From assembly GCA_016793305.1 (NCBI GenBank), contig JAEUHU010000157.1:1-21017 (forward strand): 21,017 bases of DNA, given 5' to 3'. Both the position numbers and the translations under genes were made by a program. Shown one piece after another: positions 1-7,606 of the stretch. The DNA comes from Planctomycetota bacterium (GTDB lineage: Bacteria; Planctomycetota; UBA1135; UBA2386). A model generated the notes under the pieces. It was not told the DNA's origin. It saw nothing but the letters and a program-made list of their open reading frames with translations, and ran no database searches. Each line of letters begins with the position of its first letter. The first letter of the stretch is position 1.

Positions 1-309
1 CACCTGAAGAACAAGGACTTCTTCAACAGCAAGGAGAACCCCGAGATCACCTTCGTCAGCGGCAAGGTCGCGAAGAAGGGCGAGATGCTCGAGGTCACCG
101 GCGAGCTGGCGATGGCCGGCAAGAGCCAGACGGTGACGATCCCGGTCGAGTTCACCGGCACTGGCGAGTTCTACGGCAAGCGCGCCGGCTTCATGACGAC
201 GTTCACGGTCAAGCGCTCGGACTTCGGGATGACCTACGGCGTCGGCGAGAAGTCCCTAGGCGACGAGGTCACGCTGCAGATCGCGCTCGAGACCGTACAG
301 GCGAAGTGA
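1..309 (+). CDS. YceI-like family protein, C-terminal part (5' end outside window)
   Basis: The reading frame is open from base 1 and ends at a TGA at 307-309, giving the last 102 residues. The text matches the C-terminal half of the YceI-like lipocalin-fold family: a histidine-led stretch HLKNKDFFN, then NPEITF, then alternating strands ending in the usual region where the protein resembles its own template (KRSDFGMTYGV followed by GDEVTLQI). Family members are about 170-220 residues, often secreted, and bind isoprenoid or other amphiphilic ligands in a beta-barrel. The signal peptide that would settle location is off the window. It lies 36 bases upstream of the next gene on the same strand, so co-transcription is possible. 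Family assignment is solid; the ligand is unknown. Confidence 0.85.
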   Translation, partial: HLKNKDFFNSKENPEITFVSGKVAKKGEMLEVTGELAMAGKSQTVTIPVEFTGTGEFYGKRAGFMTTFTVKRSDFGMTYGVGEKSLGDEVTLQIALETVQAK

Positions 310-336
310 CCGTCTGAGCGCCGCCCGCCGCGCCCC

Positions 337-340
337 GAGG
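337..340 (+). promoter_or_regulatory. Shine-Dalgarno site of the 346 membrane-protein gene
   Basis: GAGG followed by AAGCC sits five bases before the ATG at 346. This fixes the start of the downstream membrane protein and is one of only three clear ribosome-binding sites in the window. Confidence 0.6.
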
Positions 341-345
341 AAGCC

Positions 346-1179
346 ATGGACCCCATCGTCGTTCTGAAGGGCGCCTTGCCACCGATCCTGGCGGCGCTGT
401 TGTTGGTCAGCCTCGCCGGCGTGCGCTTGTTGCCGTTGGCGATGGCGATCGGCCTGTATGTGGCGCACGGCCTGCTGAAGGGCTGGCCGACGCTGCCGCA
501 CGAGTTGTGGACCAACCCGAACGGCACCGAGTGGCTGCTGTGGGGTGTGGTCGCCGCCGGACTCGTGGCGCTGCTCGAACACACGCGCTTGCTGCCGCAG
601 AAGGTGGCTCCGGCGACCGCCGTGTTCGTCGCCGCGGCGACCGTCTGGCTCGAGCTCGGCAAGCTCGCCATGCGTTGGACGTCGAACGACGTGCTGCTGC
701 ACGTCGGTGGTGGCGGCATCGCCGTGGCGCTCGCCACCCTGGTCGCGCGGGCGAGCATCGCGCGAGCTCCGGCCGGCATCGCCAGTGCCGTCGTCTGGTC
801 GACGATCCTGTCGCTCGACTCGCTGCTGCTGACGCTGGCGTCGTCGGCGTTCCTCGGGCAATTGTGCGGCGCCGTCGCCGCGGCGGTCGGTGCGGCCGCG
901 GGCACCGTGCTGTGGCGACGTCCGTTCGCGTTGAGCCCTGCCGACGGCACCTGGCTCGGAGTCGCGCACGGCGGGTTCGTGCTGGCGGGTGCGCACCTGG
1001 CGGACCTCGGTTGGCCAGCCGCAGGCGTCGCGATGCTGTCACCATGCGCGTTGCTGCTGTTGCGCGGCGGGCTGGCCAAGAGCCCGTTCGGGTACACCGT
1101 CGGAGCCTCGTTGCTGGTGGTCGGGGCGAACGCCTGGTTCGTCTGCGACTTGATCGCCGCGGCGCCGAGCGGCTACTGA
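346..1179 (+). CDS. Polytopic membrane protein of unknown function
   Basis: This is a 277-residue protein that I do not recognise. It is almost entirely hydrophobic, with about eight to nine predicted membrane segments at roughly residues 8-30, 33-50, 65-82, 90-108, 118-135, 144-168, 170-188, 200-236 and 250-270. The loops between them are short and I see no catalytic motif. A single polar stretch around residues 46-63 (tryptophan, proline and acidic residues) separates the second and third helices. The ATG start is supported by GAGG five bases upstream. It follows a YceI-like gene by 36 bases, and its stop codon overlaps the end of the convergent EamA gene by seven bases. Codon use looks like that of its neighbours. 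A transport or membrane-anchoring role is possible but nothing in the sequence proves one. Confidence 0.75.
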   Translation: MDPIVVLKGALPPILAALLLVSLAGVRLLPLAMAIGLYVAHGLLKGWPTLPHELWTNPNGTEWLLWGVVAAGLVALLEHTRLLPQKVAPATAVFVAAATVWLELGKLAMRWTSNDVLLHVGGGGIAVALATLVARASIARAPAGIASAVVWSTILSLDSLLLTLASSAFLGQLCGAVAAAVGAAAGTVLWRRPFALSPADGTWLGVAHGGFVLAGAHLADLGWPAAGVAMLSPCALLLLRGGLAKSPFGYTVGASLLVVGANAWFVCDLIAAAPSGY

Positions 1180-2087
1180 CCGCCGCGGCTGGTCGTGCGC
1201 TCGAGGCTCGTGACCACGACGCCGGCGACGATCAGTCCACCGCCGAGTACCTGCAGTGTGCCGAGGTGGTCGCCGAGTGCTAGCCAGCCGCACAGCGCCG
1301 CGAACAGCGGCTGCAGCGTGAACAGCAGCGCCACGTGCGCCGGCGGGATCCGGTGCTGCACCCTCGCCTGGATGCCGATCGCGATCGCGGTCGACAGGAT
1401 GCCGAGGTAGGCGAGCGTCGCCAGCAGCGAGCCGTTCCAGACGACGATGCCGTCGGCGGTGGCGGCGAAGCGGCCGCTGACCAGCATCGCGATGGTCGCG
1501 GCGCTGGCGACGACGACCATCTGCACGAACGTGAACGCGGCGATCGGCATGCGCTGGCCGAAGCGCGACAGCAGCAGCACGTGGGTGGCGTAGCTCGCCG
1601 ACGAGCCGACCTGCAGCAGGATGCCGAACAGCGTGTCCTTCGGTCCGTCGGCCGGGCCGTCGCTCGGCCAGCAGATCGCGACCATGCCGGCGATCGCCAG
1701 CAGCAGGCCGGCGAGGCCGGCTCCGCCGAAGCGCGCGCCGAGGAACAGGAACCCGCCGACCGCGACGATCGGCACCATCAGGCCGGCCAGCAGGCCGCCC
1801 ATCGCCGCCGACGTCTCGGTCATGCCGACCATCTGCAGCAGGTAGCCGCTCGACAAGGCTGCTCCGGCGAGCAGGCCGGGCCACAGCGCGAGCCGGAACT
1901 GGGCCAGGGCTCCCGCACGCAGCACGAACGGGGCGACACAGACCGCCGCGATCCAGAAGCGCACCGTGACGAGGCCGAACGGCGACAGGCGGTCGAGCCC
2001 GACCTTGGAGACCGCGAAGCTGCCGCTCCAGATCATGATCAGCAGCACCAGCAGCAGATGGGGCAGGTAGCGGGCGGTGCCGGTCAT
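1173..2087 (-). CDS. EamA/DMT-superfamily permease (RhaT/YdcZ-like drug/metabolite transporter)
   Basis: This is a 304-residue inner-membrane protein with ten predicted helices in two tandem EamA repeats. The first repeat opens with the family signature (LLLVLLIMIWSGSFAVSK, residues 10-27: helix 1 with WSG-F); the second repeat starts near residue 160 and ends with the typical GGGLIVAGVVV helix. The family exports amino acids, purines, nucleotide sugars or drugs, and the substrate cannot be read from the sequence. I start at the ATG at 2087 because the protein then begins directly before helix 1. An in-frame GTG at 2129 would add 14 residues (318 aa) without hydrophobic or family-like character. 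It is divergent from the nucleotide transporter homologue and tail to tail with the membrane protein on the other side. No strong Shine-Dalgarno site precedes either start. Confidence 0.88.
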   Translation of the reverse strand: MTGTARYLPHLLLVLLIMIWSGSFAVSKVGLDRLSPFGLVTVRFWIAAVCVAPFVLRAGALAQFRLALWPGLLAGAALSSGYLLQMVGMTETSAAMGGLLAGLMVPIVAVGGFLFLGARFGGAGLAGLLLAIAGMVAICWPSDGPADGPKDTLFGILLQVGSSASYATHVLLLSRFGQRMPIAAFTFVQMVVVASAATIAMLVSGRFAATADGIVVWNGSLLATLAYLGILSTAIAIGIQARVQHRIPPAHVALLFTLQPLFAALCGWLALGDHLGTLQVLGGGLIVAGVVVTSLERTTSRGGQ

Positions 2088-2236
2088 CGGGGCGAGGAGG
2101 ATAGGGGGGCTCCGTGCCTGCGCCAGCACGAACGAGCACGTGCGGCTGGTCAGCTGCCGGGTCGCCGACTACGAACGCGTTCGCCGGCGTTCGTGCTCGG
2201 CGCTCACCGGCTTCCCGAGTCTCCCGTATCTGCGCC
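2088..2236. promoter_or_regulatory. Divergent intergenic region with palindromes
   Basis: This 149-base gap separates two divergent transporter genes. It contains a perfect 12-base palindrome CGAACGCGTTCG at 2172-2183. It also holds a 10-base inverted repeat, AGCACGAACG at 2125-2134 and its complement at 2188-2197. The GAACG/CGTTC half-site therefore recurs several times, as expected of an operator for a dimeric repressor acting on both genes. I see no convincing -35/-10 pair. The upstream extensions of both transporter reading frames run through this stretch, so part of it could instead be coding if longer starts are used. Confidence 0.4.
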
Positions 2237-3553
2237 GTGCCCGAACTGCTGTCGCGACTGCTCCGTTTCCTCTCGGCCCGGTTGCTGCGCCTGCTTCGCC
2301 TCGACGACGCCACCGCCGACGAGCGGCGTGGGGCCCTGTGGACCGCGGTGGCGTTCTTCTTCGTGCTGTTCGCGTACTACCTGCTGCGGCCGCTGCGCGA
2401 GACCGTCGGCTCCGCGTTCGGTACGGAGCGCCTGATCGGGTTGTTCACGTTGACGTTCGTGCTGACGACCCTGCTGAACCAGCCGTACATGATGTTGGTG
2501 CGGCGGTTCCCCTCGTATCGCTTCCTGCCGTACGCGCTGCACGGCTTCGCCGGCAGCTTCCTCGCCCTGGCGGCGTGGTTCTCGACCGGCTCGCCGACGC
2601 TCGGCGCGCTCGACTTCGGCGACCTGCGCGGCTGCAGCTACGCTCTGTTCTACTCGTGGGTGACGGCGTTCTCGGTGTGTGGCGTCACGCTGGTCTGGGT
2701 GCATGCGGTCGAGTGGTTCTCGCTGGCACAGGGCAAGCGGCTGTTCGCGCTGGTCTCGGTTGGTGGCTCGCTCGGTGCCGTGCTCGGCTCGAGCCTGTCG
2801 AAGGAGCTTCAGGAGATCCCCTACGCCACGGTGTGCCTGCTCGCGGCCATCGCCATCGAGTGCGGGGTGATGGCGTGGTGGCGGTCGCTGCAGGCATGTC
2901 GTCGCATGCGGAAGACGACGGCTCCGATGGCGGCCAACGACCTCGGCTTCGTCGCCGGCCTCGTTCGTGTGGTGCGCGATCCGTACTTGCGATCGATCGC
3001 CCTGTTCGTGCTGATCGCTGCCGTGGTGGCTACGAGCTTCTACTACCAGCGCATGGCCGTGCTGAACGGGCTCGGCGAAGCGACGAAGCGAGCGATCGAG
3101 GCCGACATCAACCTGTGGCAGAACCTGCTGTGCATCGTGCTGCAGCTGTTCGCGACCAGCCGGGCGCTGGCTCTCCTCGGTGTCGCTGTGGTGCTGTGCG
3201 TGATGCCGCTGGCGAGCCTTGGTGGGTTCGTCGCCATCGGCATCTGGCCCATGGTCGCGGTGGTCCAGGTCGTCGAGATCCTGCGCCGCATGCTGCAGTT
3301 CGCGTTCGACAAGCCGGCCCGCGAGCTGCTCTACACGCCGCTCGATGCCGAGCAGAAGTACGTGTCGAAGGCGATCGTCGACACGGCGGTGATGCGCAGT
3401 GGCGACCTCGTCGGTGCGATGCTCAACAGCCTGCTGGCTTGGGTTCGCGTCGGGCCGATCGCGCTGCTGGCCGCGGTGGTGCCGTTGCTCACCGGTTGGC
3501 TGCTGCTCGGCCGCTGGCTCGGCCGCGAGTGCACTCGCCGCGCCAGCGGGTGA
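2237..3553 (+). CDS. Tlc/Npt-like nucleotide (NTP/NDP) translocase homologue, MFS-like
   Basis: This is a 438-residue polytopic membrane protein with about eleven to twelve helices. It resembles the Npt1/Npt2 (Tlc) ATP/ADP translocase group and its relatives in free-living bacteria. Supporting motifs are AYYLLRPLRE in helix 1 (residues 46-55), the mid-protein DPYLRSIALFVL segment, and the strongly conserved C-terminal block DKPARELLYTPL followed by the EQKYVSKAIVDTA segment and a basic MRSGD. In obligate intracellular bacteria these proteins exchange host ATP for ADP; in free-living relatives the substrate is mostly unknown. I choose GTG at 2237 because homologues begin with such a short amphipathic arginine-rich lead before helix 1. 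An ATG at 2114 would add 41 low-complexity residues that cross the palindromic promoter region. It converges on the rhomboid gene with only 13 bases between the stops. Confidence 0.8.
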   Translation: MPELLSRLLRFLSARLLRLLRLDDATADERRGALWTAVAFFFVLFAYYLLRPLRETVGSAFGTERLIGLFTLTFVLTTLLNQPYMMLVRRFPSYRFLPYALHGFAGSFLALAAWFSTGSPTLGALDFGDLRGCSYALFYSWVTAFSVCGVTLVWVHAVEWFSLAQGKRLFALVSVGGSLGAVLGSSLSKELQEIPYATVCLLAAIAIECGVMAWWRSLQACRRMRKTTAPMAANDLGFVAGLVRVVRDPYLRSIALFVLIAAVVATSFYYQRMAVLNGLGEATKRAIEADINLWQNLLCIVLQLFATSRALALLGVAVVLCVMPLASLGGFVAIGIWPMVAVVQVVEILRRMLQFAFDKPARELLYTPLDAEQKYVSKAIVDTAVMRSGDLVGAMLNSLLAWVRVGPIALLAAVVPLLTGWLLLGRWLGRECTRRASG

Positions 3554-3566
3554 CACGCGCCGTCGT

Positions 3567-4328
3567 TCACCAGCCGCGGCCGTAGCGACGCCGCTGCAGC
3601 GTGATGCGCCGCGGTTCGGCGCGCAGCCAGCCTCCGGCGCGCAGCAGCCACGCGACAACGGCCCCGACCACGAAGCCGCCGATGTGCGCCCACCAGGCGA
3701 CGCCGCCGCCGGGGCCCTGGTCGACCAAGGGGCCGAGCAGCTGCAGCAGGAACCAGTAGCCGAGGAAGAACGGTGCAGGCAGCACGATCACGTCGACGAA
3801 GAAGCCGAACACCACCAGCATCGCGACCCGCGCGTGCGGGTAGAGCAGCAGGTAGGCGCCCATCACGCCGGCGATGGCGCCGCTGGCACCGATGGTCGGC
3901 ACGTGCGAAGTGGGCGCGCTGAGCAGGTGTGCCGCCGACGCGGCGACCCCGCAGCCGAGGTAGAACAGCAGGAAGCGCAGCCGGCCGAAGCGGTCCTCGA
4001 CGTTGTCGCCGAAGATCCACAGGAAGAGCATGTTGCCGAGGAAGTGCGCCCAGCCGCCGTGCAGGAACGTGCAGGTGAGCAGCGTCAGCCAGTCGGGCAC
4101 CGCGGCCGGCCCGACGAACTCGCTGCGGCTTGGCCAGCGCATCGCCCCGGGTTGCCATACCGCCTGGCCGCCGTCGAACACGCGGTCGGGGATCATCCCG
4201 TAGCCGGCCAAGAGCGAGCCGTCGCGATCGCCGAGCTGCAGCACGAACACGAGGCTGCACAGCACCACCAGGGCTCTCGTCACCACCGGCGGGCGGGACG
4301 CCGGCACGTCGTCGCGGATCGGGAACAT
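3567..4328 (-). CDS. Rhomboid-family intramembrane serine protease
   Basis: This is a 253-residue protein with the catalytic elements of rhomboid proteases, which cut transmembrane substrates inside the lipid bilayer. The oxyanion pair His95 and Asn99 is in HFLGN; the nucleophile Ser149 is in GASG; the general base His215 is in AHIGGF. The order and approximate spacing match GlpG (His150, Asn154, Ser201, His254), although the Ser-to-His interval is 66 rather than 53 residues because of an extended loop around residues 180-210. The first helix is at about 17-32, followed by a 45-residue extracytoplasmic loop. A basic tail (RRITLQRRRYGRGW) ends the protein. It is last in the minus-strand run, 63 bases after the RNA methyltransferase. 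All key residues are intact, so it should be active; the substrate is unknown. Confidence 0.92.
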   Translation of the reverse strand: MFPIRDDVPASRPPVVTRALVVLCSLVFVLQLGDRDGSLLAGYGMIPDRVFDGGQAVWQPGAMRWPSRSEFVGPAAVPDWLTLLTCTFLHGGWAHFLGNMLFLWIFGDNVEDRFGRLRFLLFYLGCGVAASAAHLLSAPTSHVPTIGASGAIAGVMGAYLLLYPHARVAMLVVFGFFVDVIVLPAPFFLGYWFLLQLLGPLVDQGPGGGVAWWAHIGGFVVGAVVAWLLRAGGWLRAEPRRITLQRRRYGRGW

Positions 4329-4391
4329 GCGCAGGAGTGGGCCACGATGGGCCGGGTCACCAGCGGGCGGCTGGCCGTGTTCGCAGCCCGG

Positions 4392-5537
4392 TCAGCGCCT
4401 GCCGTCGATCTCGTAGCACAGCCAGCGGCAGTCGATCGGCCCGTTCTTGACCGGCATCTTGATGGTCGCGCGCAGCCCCAGGTTGCGGGTCAGGTCGGCG
4501 TTGCCGCACAGCACCCAGGCGGTGGCGTCCTCGCACTCCTTGTGCAGGAAGTGGCCGAGCGCTTGCCAGCTCGCGTTCAGCGTGCCGTCGTCGGCCTGCA
4601 GGCGGTCGCCGTAGGGCGGGTTGGTGACGACACGCTTGGTCACGAACGGCGGCACGAAGTCGGCGCAGTCGCCGTGGCGCAGTTCGATGCGACCGCCGAG
4701 TCCGGCGGCCTGCAGCGCCTGTCCGGCGATCGCGATCGCCCCCGGATGGCGATCGTTGCCGGCGAGCTTCGGCAGGTTGGCGGCGCCGCGGCTCGCCCGC
4801 GCTTCGGCGTCGTCGAACAACTGCCGCCAGGCGTCGAGATCGGCGTCCTGCCAGCGTTCGAACGCGAACGAACGGCCGAGCCCCGGCGCCCGGTCGGTGG
4901 CGAGCCACGCCGCTTCGATCAGGAACGTCGCCGAGCCGCACATCGGGTCGCACAGCGGCGCCTTCCTGTCCCACTCGGTGTGCAGCAGCAGGCCGGCCGC
5001 GGTCGCTTCGTTCAGCGGGCTCTTGTGCTGGATCTCGCGGTAGCCGCGCTTGTGCAGCGGCTCGCCGCCGAGGTCGCGGTAGACGATCGCTTCGTTGCCC
5101 TGCAGCACCAGCTTGATGCGCAGGTCGGGCCGGTCCTTGTCGACCGACGGGCGCTTGCCGGTGCGTTCGCGGAACTGGTCGCAGACGGCGTCCTTGACCA
5201 CCAGCACCGGGAAGCGCGTGTCGTTGGCGAAGCTGTCCTTGACCGTGCCGTCGACGGCGAGCGTCTGCAGCGGGCCGATGGTGCGCGACCAGTCGACGCT
5301 GGCGACCAGGTCGTAGAGGTCTTCGCGGGTGCCGGCCGGGCCGCGCGCGAGTTCCTCCTGCACGCGCACCGCCGAGCGCAGCCACAGGCACGCCGCGTAG
5401 CCGGTGCGGCGATCGCCGGTGAACGCGACCCCGCCGCGGCGGGCTTCGACGCGACCGGCACCCAGCGCCCGCAGTTCGTCGGCGAGCACGTTCTCGAGGC
5501 CGAGCGTGCAGGCCGCGTAGTAGTAGCGTTCGTCCAC
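4392..5537 (-). CDS. THUMP-domain class I SAM-dependent RNA methyltransferase (RlmL N-half/TrmN-like)
   Basis: This 381-residue protein starts at a GTG placed one base after the stop of the upstream NuoF-like gene. The N-terminal ~155 residues (YYYAACTLGLENVLADEL, then FRERTGKRPSVDKDRPDLR) form a ferredoxin-like plus THUMP module that binds structured RNA. The catalytic Rossmann domain follows: motif I is DPMCGSATFLIEAA at 197-210, an acidic cofactor-binding residue lies near 262 (NDRHPGA), and motif IV is NPPYG at 306-310. The NPPY motif marks exocyclic-amine N-methylation of guanine or adenine. The best match in layout is the N-terminal half of RlmL, which makes m2G2445 in 23S rRNA; Trm14/TrmN tRNA m2G6 enzymes share this architecture. 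The reading frame continues upstream to 5603, but those residues overlap the NuoF-like gene and do not look like the family start. Confidence 0.88.
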   Translation of the reverse strand: MDERYYYAACTLGLENVLADELRALGAGRVEARRGGVAFTGDRRTGYAACLWLRSAVRVQEELARGPAGTREDLYDLVASVDWSRTIGPLQTLAVDGTVKDSFANDTRFPVLVVKDAVCDQFRERTGKRPSVDKDRPDLRIKLVLQGNEAIVYRDLGGEPLHKRGYREIQHKSPLNEATAAGLLLHTEWDRKAPLCDPMCGSATFLIEAAWLATDRAPGLGRSFAFERWQDADLDAWRQLFDDAEARASRGAANLPKLAGNDRHPGAIAIAGQALQAAGLGGRIELRHGDCADFVPPFVTKRVVTNPPYGDRLQADDGTLNASWQALGHFLHKECEDATAWVLCGNADLTRNLGLRATIKMPVKNGPIDCRWLCYEIDGRR

Positions 5538-5538
5538 G

Positions 5539-6774
5539 TCAGTTCCCGGGTTGGGCGGGGCCGGCGGCGTGCGCGAAGTCGGCGGCGAACAGCTTGACCG
5601 CACTGACCACCGGGGCGGCCGCCATCTCGATCAGCGAGCAGAAGCCCTTCTTGCGCGAGAACTCGGCCAGTTTCTGGATCTTGTCGTCGTAGCCGGGGCC
5701 CTTCTGCTGCTGCACGCCCTTCAGGATGTGCACGAACTGGTTGGTCTCCATGCGGCACGGCGGGCACTGGCCGCACTGTTCCTTCATGAAGAACTCGGCG
5801 ATGCCGAGCGTCATCGCCACGGTGTCGGTCGCGTCGGTGACGAGGCGGATGCCGCCGCAGCCGGGCGAGGTGCCGAGCGGGCGCAGCGTCTCGTAGGCGA
5901 TCGGCACGTCGAGGTGCGCAGCCGACAGGAACGCGCTCGACATCGCCGGCAGCAGCGCGCGCAGGGTGCGGCCGGCGACGAGGCCACCGCCGCACTCGTC
6001 GAGCAGTTGCCGCCAGGTGGTGCCGAACGGCCGCTCGTAGACGCCGGGCCGCCGCACGCCGTCGTCGCCGCCGGGCAGCGTGAACAGCAGCGTGCCCTTG
6101 CTCTCGGCGGTGCCGATCGCCGCGAACGCCGCCCCGCCGTGCCGCGCGATCCACGCGACGTGCGCCAGCGTCTCGGTGTTGTTGATCGTCGTCGGCTTGC
6201 CGAACAGGCCCGCTTCGCCTGGGAACGGCGGCTTCTTGCGCGGCTTCGCCGGCTGGCCCTCGATCGCCGCGAGCGCCGCGGTCTCCTCGCCGGCGACGTA
6301 GGTGGTGGGGCCGAGGTGGATCGTGATCGGGAACGGCAAGAGGCCGGCGTCGTGCGCTTCCTGCAGCGCGCGCTCGGCCGCAGCGCGCGGGCCGTGCATG
6401 TCCTCGATCAGGTAGAGGTAGCCGCGCGTGGCGCCGGTCGCGACACCGGCGAGGGCGAGGCCCTCGAGCACCGCGTGTGCATGATGCTCGACGAGATGGC
6501 GGTCCTTGTGGCTGCCGGGCTCGTGTTCGCCGCCGTTCGCCACCACGAATTTCTGCTCGCTGCTCGCCGCCGCGGCGAGTTCCCACTTGCGCGCGGTCGG
6601 GAACGCCGCCCCGCCACGGCCGCGCAGCAGCGACAGCGCGACTTCGCCGCGCAACCACGCAGCGCCCTTGGTCCGGACCGCGTCGAGGCCCTGGTAGCCA
6701 CCGCGGGTGCGGTAGGCGGCGAGCGATTCGGGGCCGGACGTCGAGTGGGCGGGCAGCAGCAGGGACGGAGTCAC
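5539..6774 (-). CDS. Stand-alone NuoF-like NADH dehydrogenase flavin/4Fe-4S subunit
   Basis: This is a 411-residue homologue of complex I subunit NuoF and of the flavin subunits of NAD-reducing hydrogenases and formate dehydrogenases. Visible elements are the glycine-rich nucleotide/FMN loop GRGGAAFPT (52-60) with Lys63, the FMN segment NGGEHEPGSHKDR (80-92), VAGEETAA (160-167), KPPFPGEAGLFGKPTTINN (181-199), RPGVYE (242-247), and the 4Fe-4S ligands Cys334, Cys337, Cys340 (CGQCPPC) and Cys379. The cluster spacing fits the family. In typical NuoF the FMN segment reads NADE; here it is NGGE, so one acidic residue is replaced by glycine. No NuoE- or NuoG-like gene is adjacent; the neighbours are two methyltransferases. 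The start is GTG at 6774. Its partner and electron acceptor are unknown; the family call is firm, but membership of a true complex I is unlikely. Confidence 0.88.
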   Translation of the reverse strand: MTPSLLLPAHSTSGPESLAAYRTRGGYQGLDAVRTKGAAWLRGEVALSLLRGRGGAAFPTARKWELAAAASSEQKFVVANGGEHEPGSHKDRHLVEHHAHAVLEGLALAGVATGATRGYLYLIEDMHGPRAAAERALQEAHDAGLLPFPITIHLGPTTYVAGEETAALAAIEGQPAKPRKKPPFPGEAGLFGKPTTINNTETLAHVAWIARHGGAAFAAIGTAESKGTLLFTLPGGDDGVRRPGVYERPFGTTWRQLLDECGGGLVAGRTLRALLPAMSSAFLSAAHLDVPIAYETLRPLGTSPGCGGIRLVTDATDTVAMTLGIAEFFMKEQCGQCPPCRMETNQFVHILKGVQQQKGPGYDDKIQKLAEFSRKKGFCSLIEMAAAPVVSAVKLFAADFAHAAGPAQPGN

Positions 6775-6817
6775 GCCGGCATGGTAGGGGCCGCGAACGG
6801 CCGTTCCACGCCGAGAC

Positions 6818-7456
6818 TCAGACCAGCTCGAGGGGGCGCTCCGCGGCCGGAACCTGGACCGGCTTCGTCGCGATGGTCACCGCGTCGTAGCTGCGCGCCA
6901 GCGGCCAGCCGCACAGCCGCGCCAGCTTGTAGAGCAGGCCGGGGGCATGGTCGCTGATCGGGCGTGGGCAGCGCGGCAGCAGGCCGCGCGGCTCGAGCGA
7001 TTCCCAGCGGCATTCGTGCACCACGAGGCCGGCTTCGTCGTGCAGCGCCCGCAGGCCTTCGGGATAGATGCGCCAGCAGTCGACCGGGGCTTCGTGGTAG
7101 GGCCAGCTGATCGGGCTGATCGTCACCACGTGGCCGCCCGGCCGGCAGACGCGCGCGAGTTCGGGCAGCCAGCGCCACGGCTTGCGCACGTGCTCGAGCA
7201 CCTGGCCCGACAGCACGAGGTCGTAGCTGGAGTCGGCGATCGGGAACGTGTACTCGTCGCGCGCGGCGTGGGTCATGCCGGGGCGCCCGGCGAGGTCGAT
7301 CGTGTCCCAGTGCGGCAAGCTCTGGCCGAGGGCGTCCTCGACCAGGCGGCGGTAGCTGCTGGGCACGCCGTCCGGGCCCACCTCGAGCACGCGAGTGCCC
7401 GGCCCGAACAGCGGCAAGGCGTAGTGCCGGAAGAGTCGCTGGCTGTTGTCGTGCAT
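6818..7456 (-). CDS. Class I SAM-dependent methyltransferase (type 11-like)
   Basis: This 212-residue protein has the Rossmann methyltransferase signature: motif I VLEVGPDG (23-30), an acidic residue at the end of strand 2 (TIDLAG, 52-57), the post-II segment SYDLVLSGQVLEHV (77-90), and the post-motif RPGGHVVTISP (105-115). The later part has the tyrosine- and tryptophan-rich patch WPYHEAPVDCWRIYPEGL typical of methyltransferases found with sugar or surface-glycan genes, although no such genes are nearby. The substrate is undetermined. The ATG at 7456 has no clear Shine-Dalgarno site. It is the first gene of the minus-strand run, 43 bases ahead of the NuoF-like gene, and diverges from the zinc-ribbon protein across 150 bases. 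Confidence 0.85.
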   Translation of the reverse strand: MHDNSQRLFRHYALPLFGPGTRVLEVGPDGVPSSYRRLVEDALGQSLPHWDTIDLAGRPGMTHAARDEYTFPIADSSYDLVLSGQVLEHVRKPWRWLPELARVCRPGGHVVTISPISWPYHEAPVDCWRIYPEGLRALHDEAGLVVHECRWESLEPRGLLPRCPRPISDHAPGLLYKLARLCGWPLARSYDAVTIATKPVQVPAAERPLELV

Positions 7457-7606
7457 GCCGGGCGCGGAGGACGGGGCCTCTCATCGGCGCGGCGCGGTCC
7501 GCACCTTAGCACCGATGGTTCCGGTCCTCGGCGGGACTCGGCATGGGCCGTTCTGGGCATGGTCGGATCGCCCGGGGGCGGGATCATGACGGGTCGGAGG
7601 ATTGCC
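7457..7606. promoter_or_regulatory. Divergent intergenic region
   Basis: These 150 bases separate the minus-strand methyltransferase run from the plus-strand zinc-ribbon gene and must carry promoters for both. I see no strong -35/-10 pair and no extended inverted repeat. The only clear element is the ribosome-binding site at its right end. Confidence 0.4.
7596..7600 (+). promoter_or_regulatory. Shine-Dalgarno site deciding the start at 7607
   Basis: A GGAGG lies six bases before the ATG at 7607. The frame is open much further upstream, so this site is what identifies the true start. Confidence 0.75.

Noticed and set aside
2172..2183. Possible LexA/SOS box (CGAAC-GTTCG)
   Set aside because: The Gram-positive-type LexA box needs four bases between GAAC and GTTC; here there are only two, so I record it only as an unassigned palindrome.
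2114..2236. N-terminal extension of the nucleotide transporter homologue from ATG 2114
   Set aside because: The 41 extra residues have no hydrophobic or family-like character and cross the palindromic intergenic region.
3399..5597. A 732-codon plus-strand open frame
   Set aside because: It lies antisense to the rhomboid and RNA methyltransferase genes, whose motifs are intact; its translation is low-complexity.
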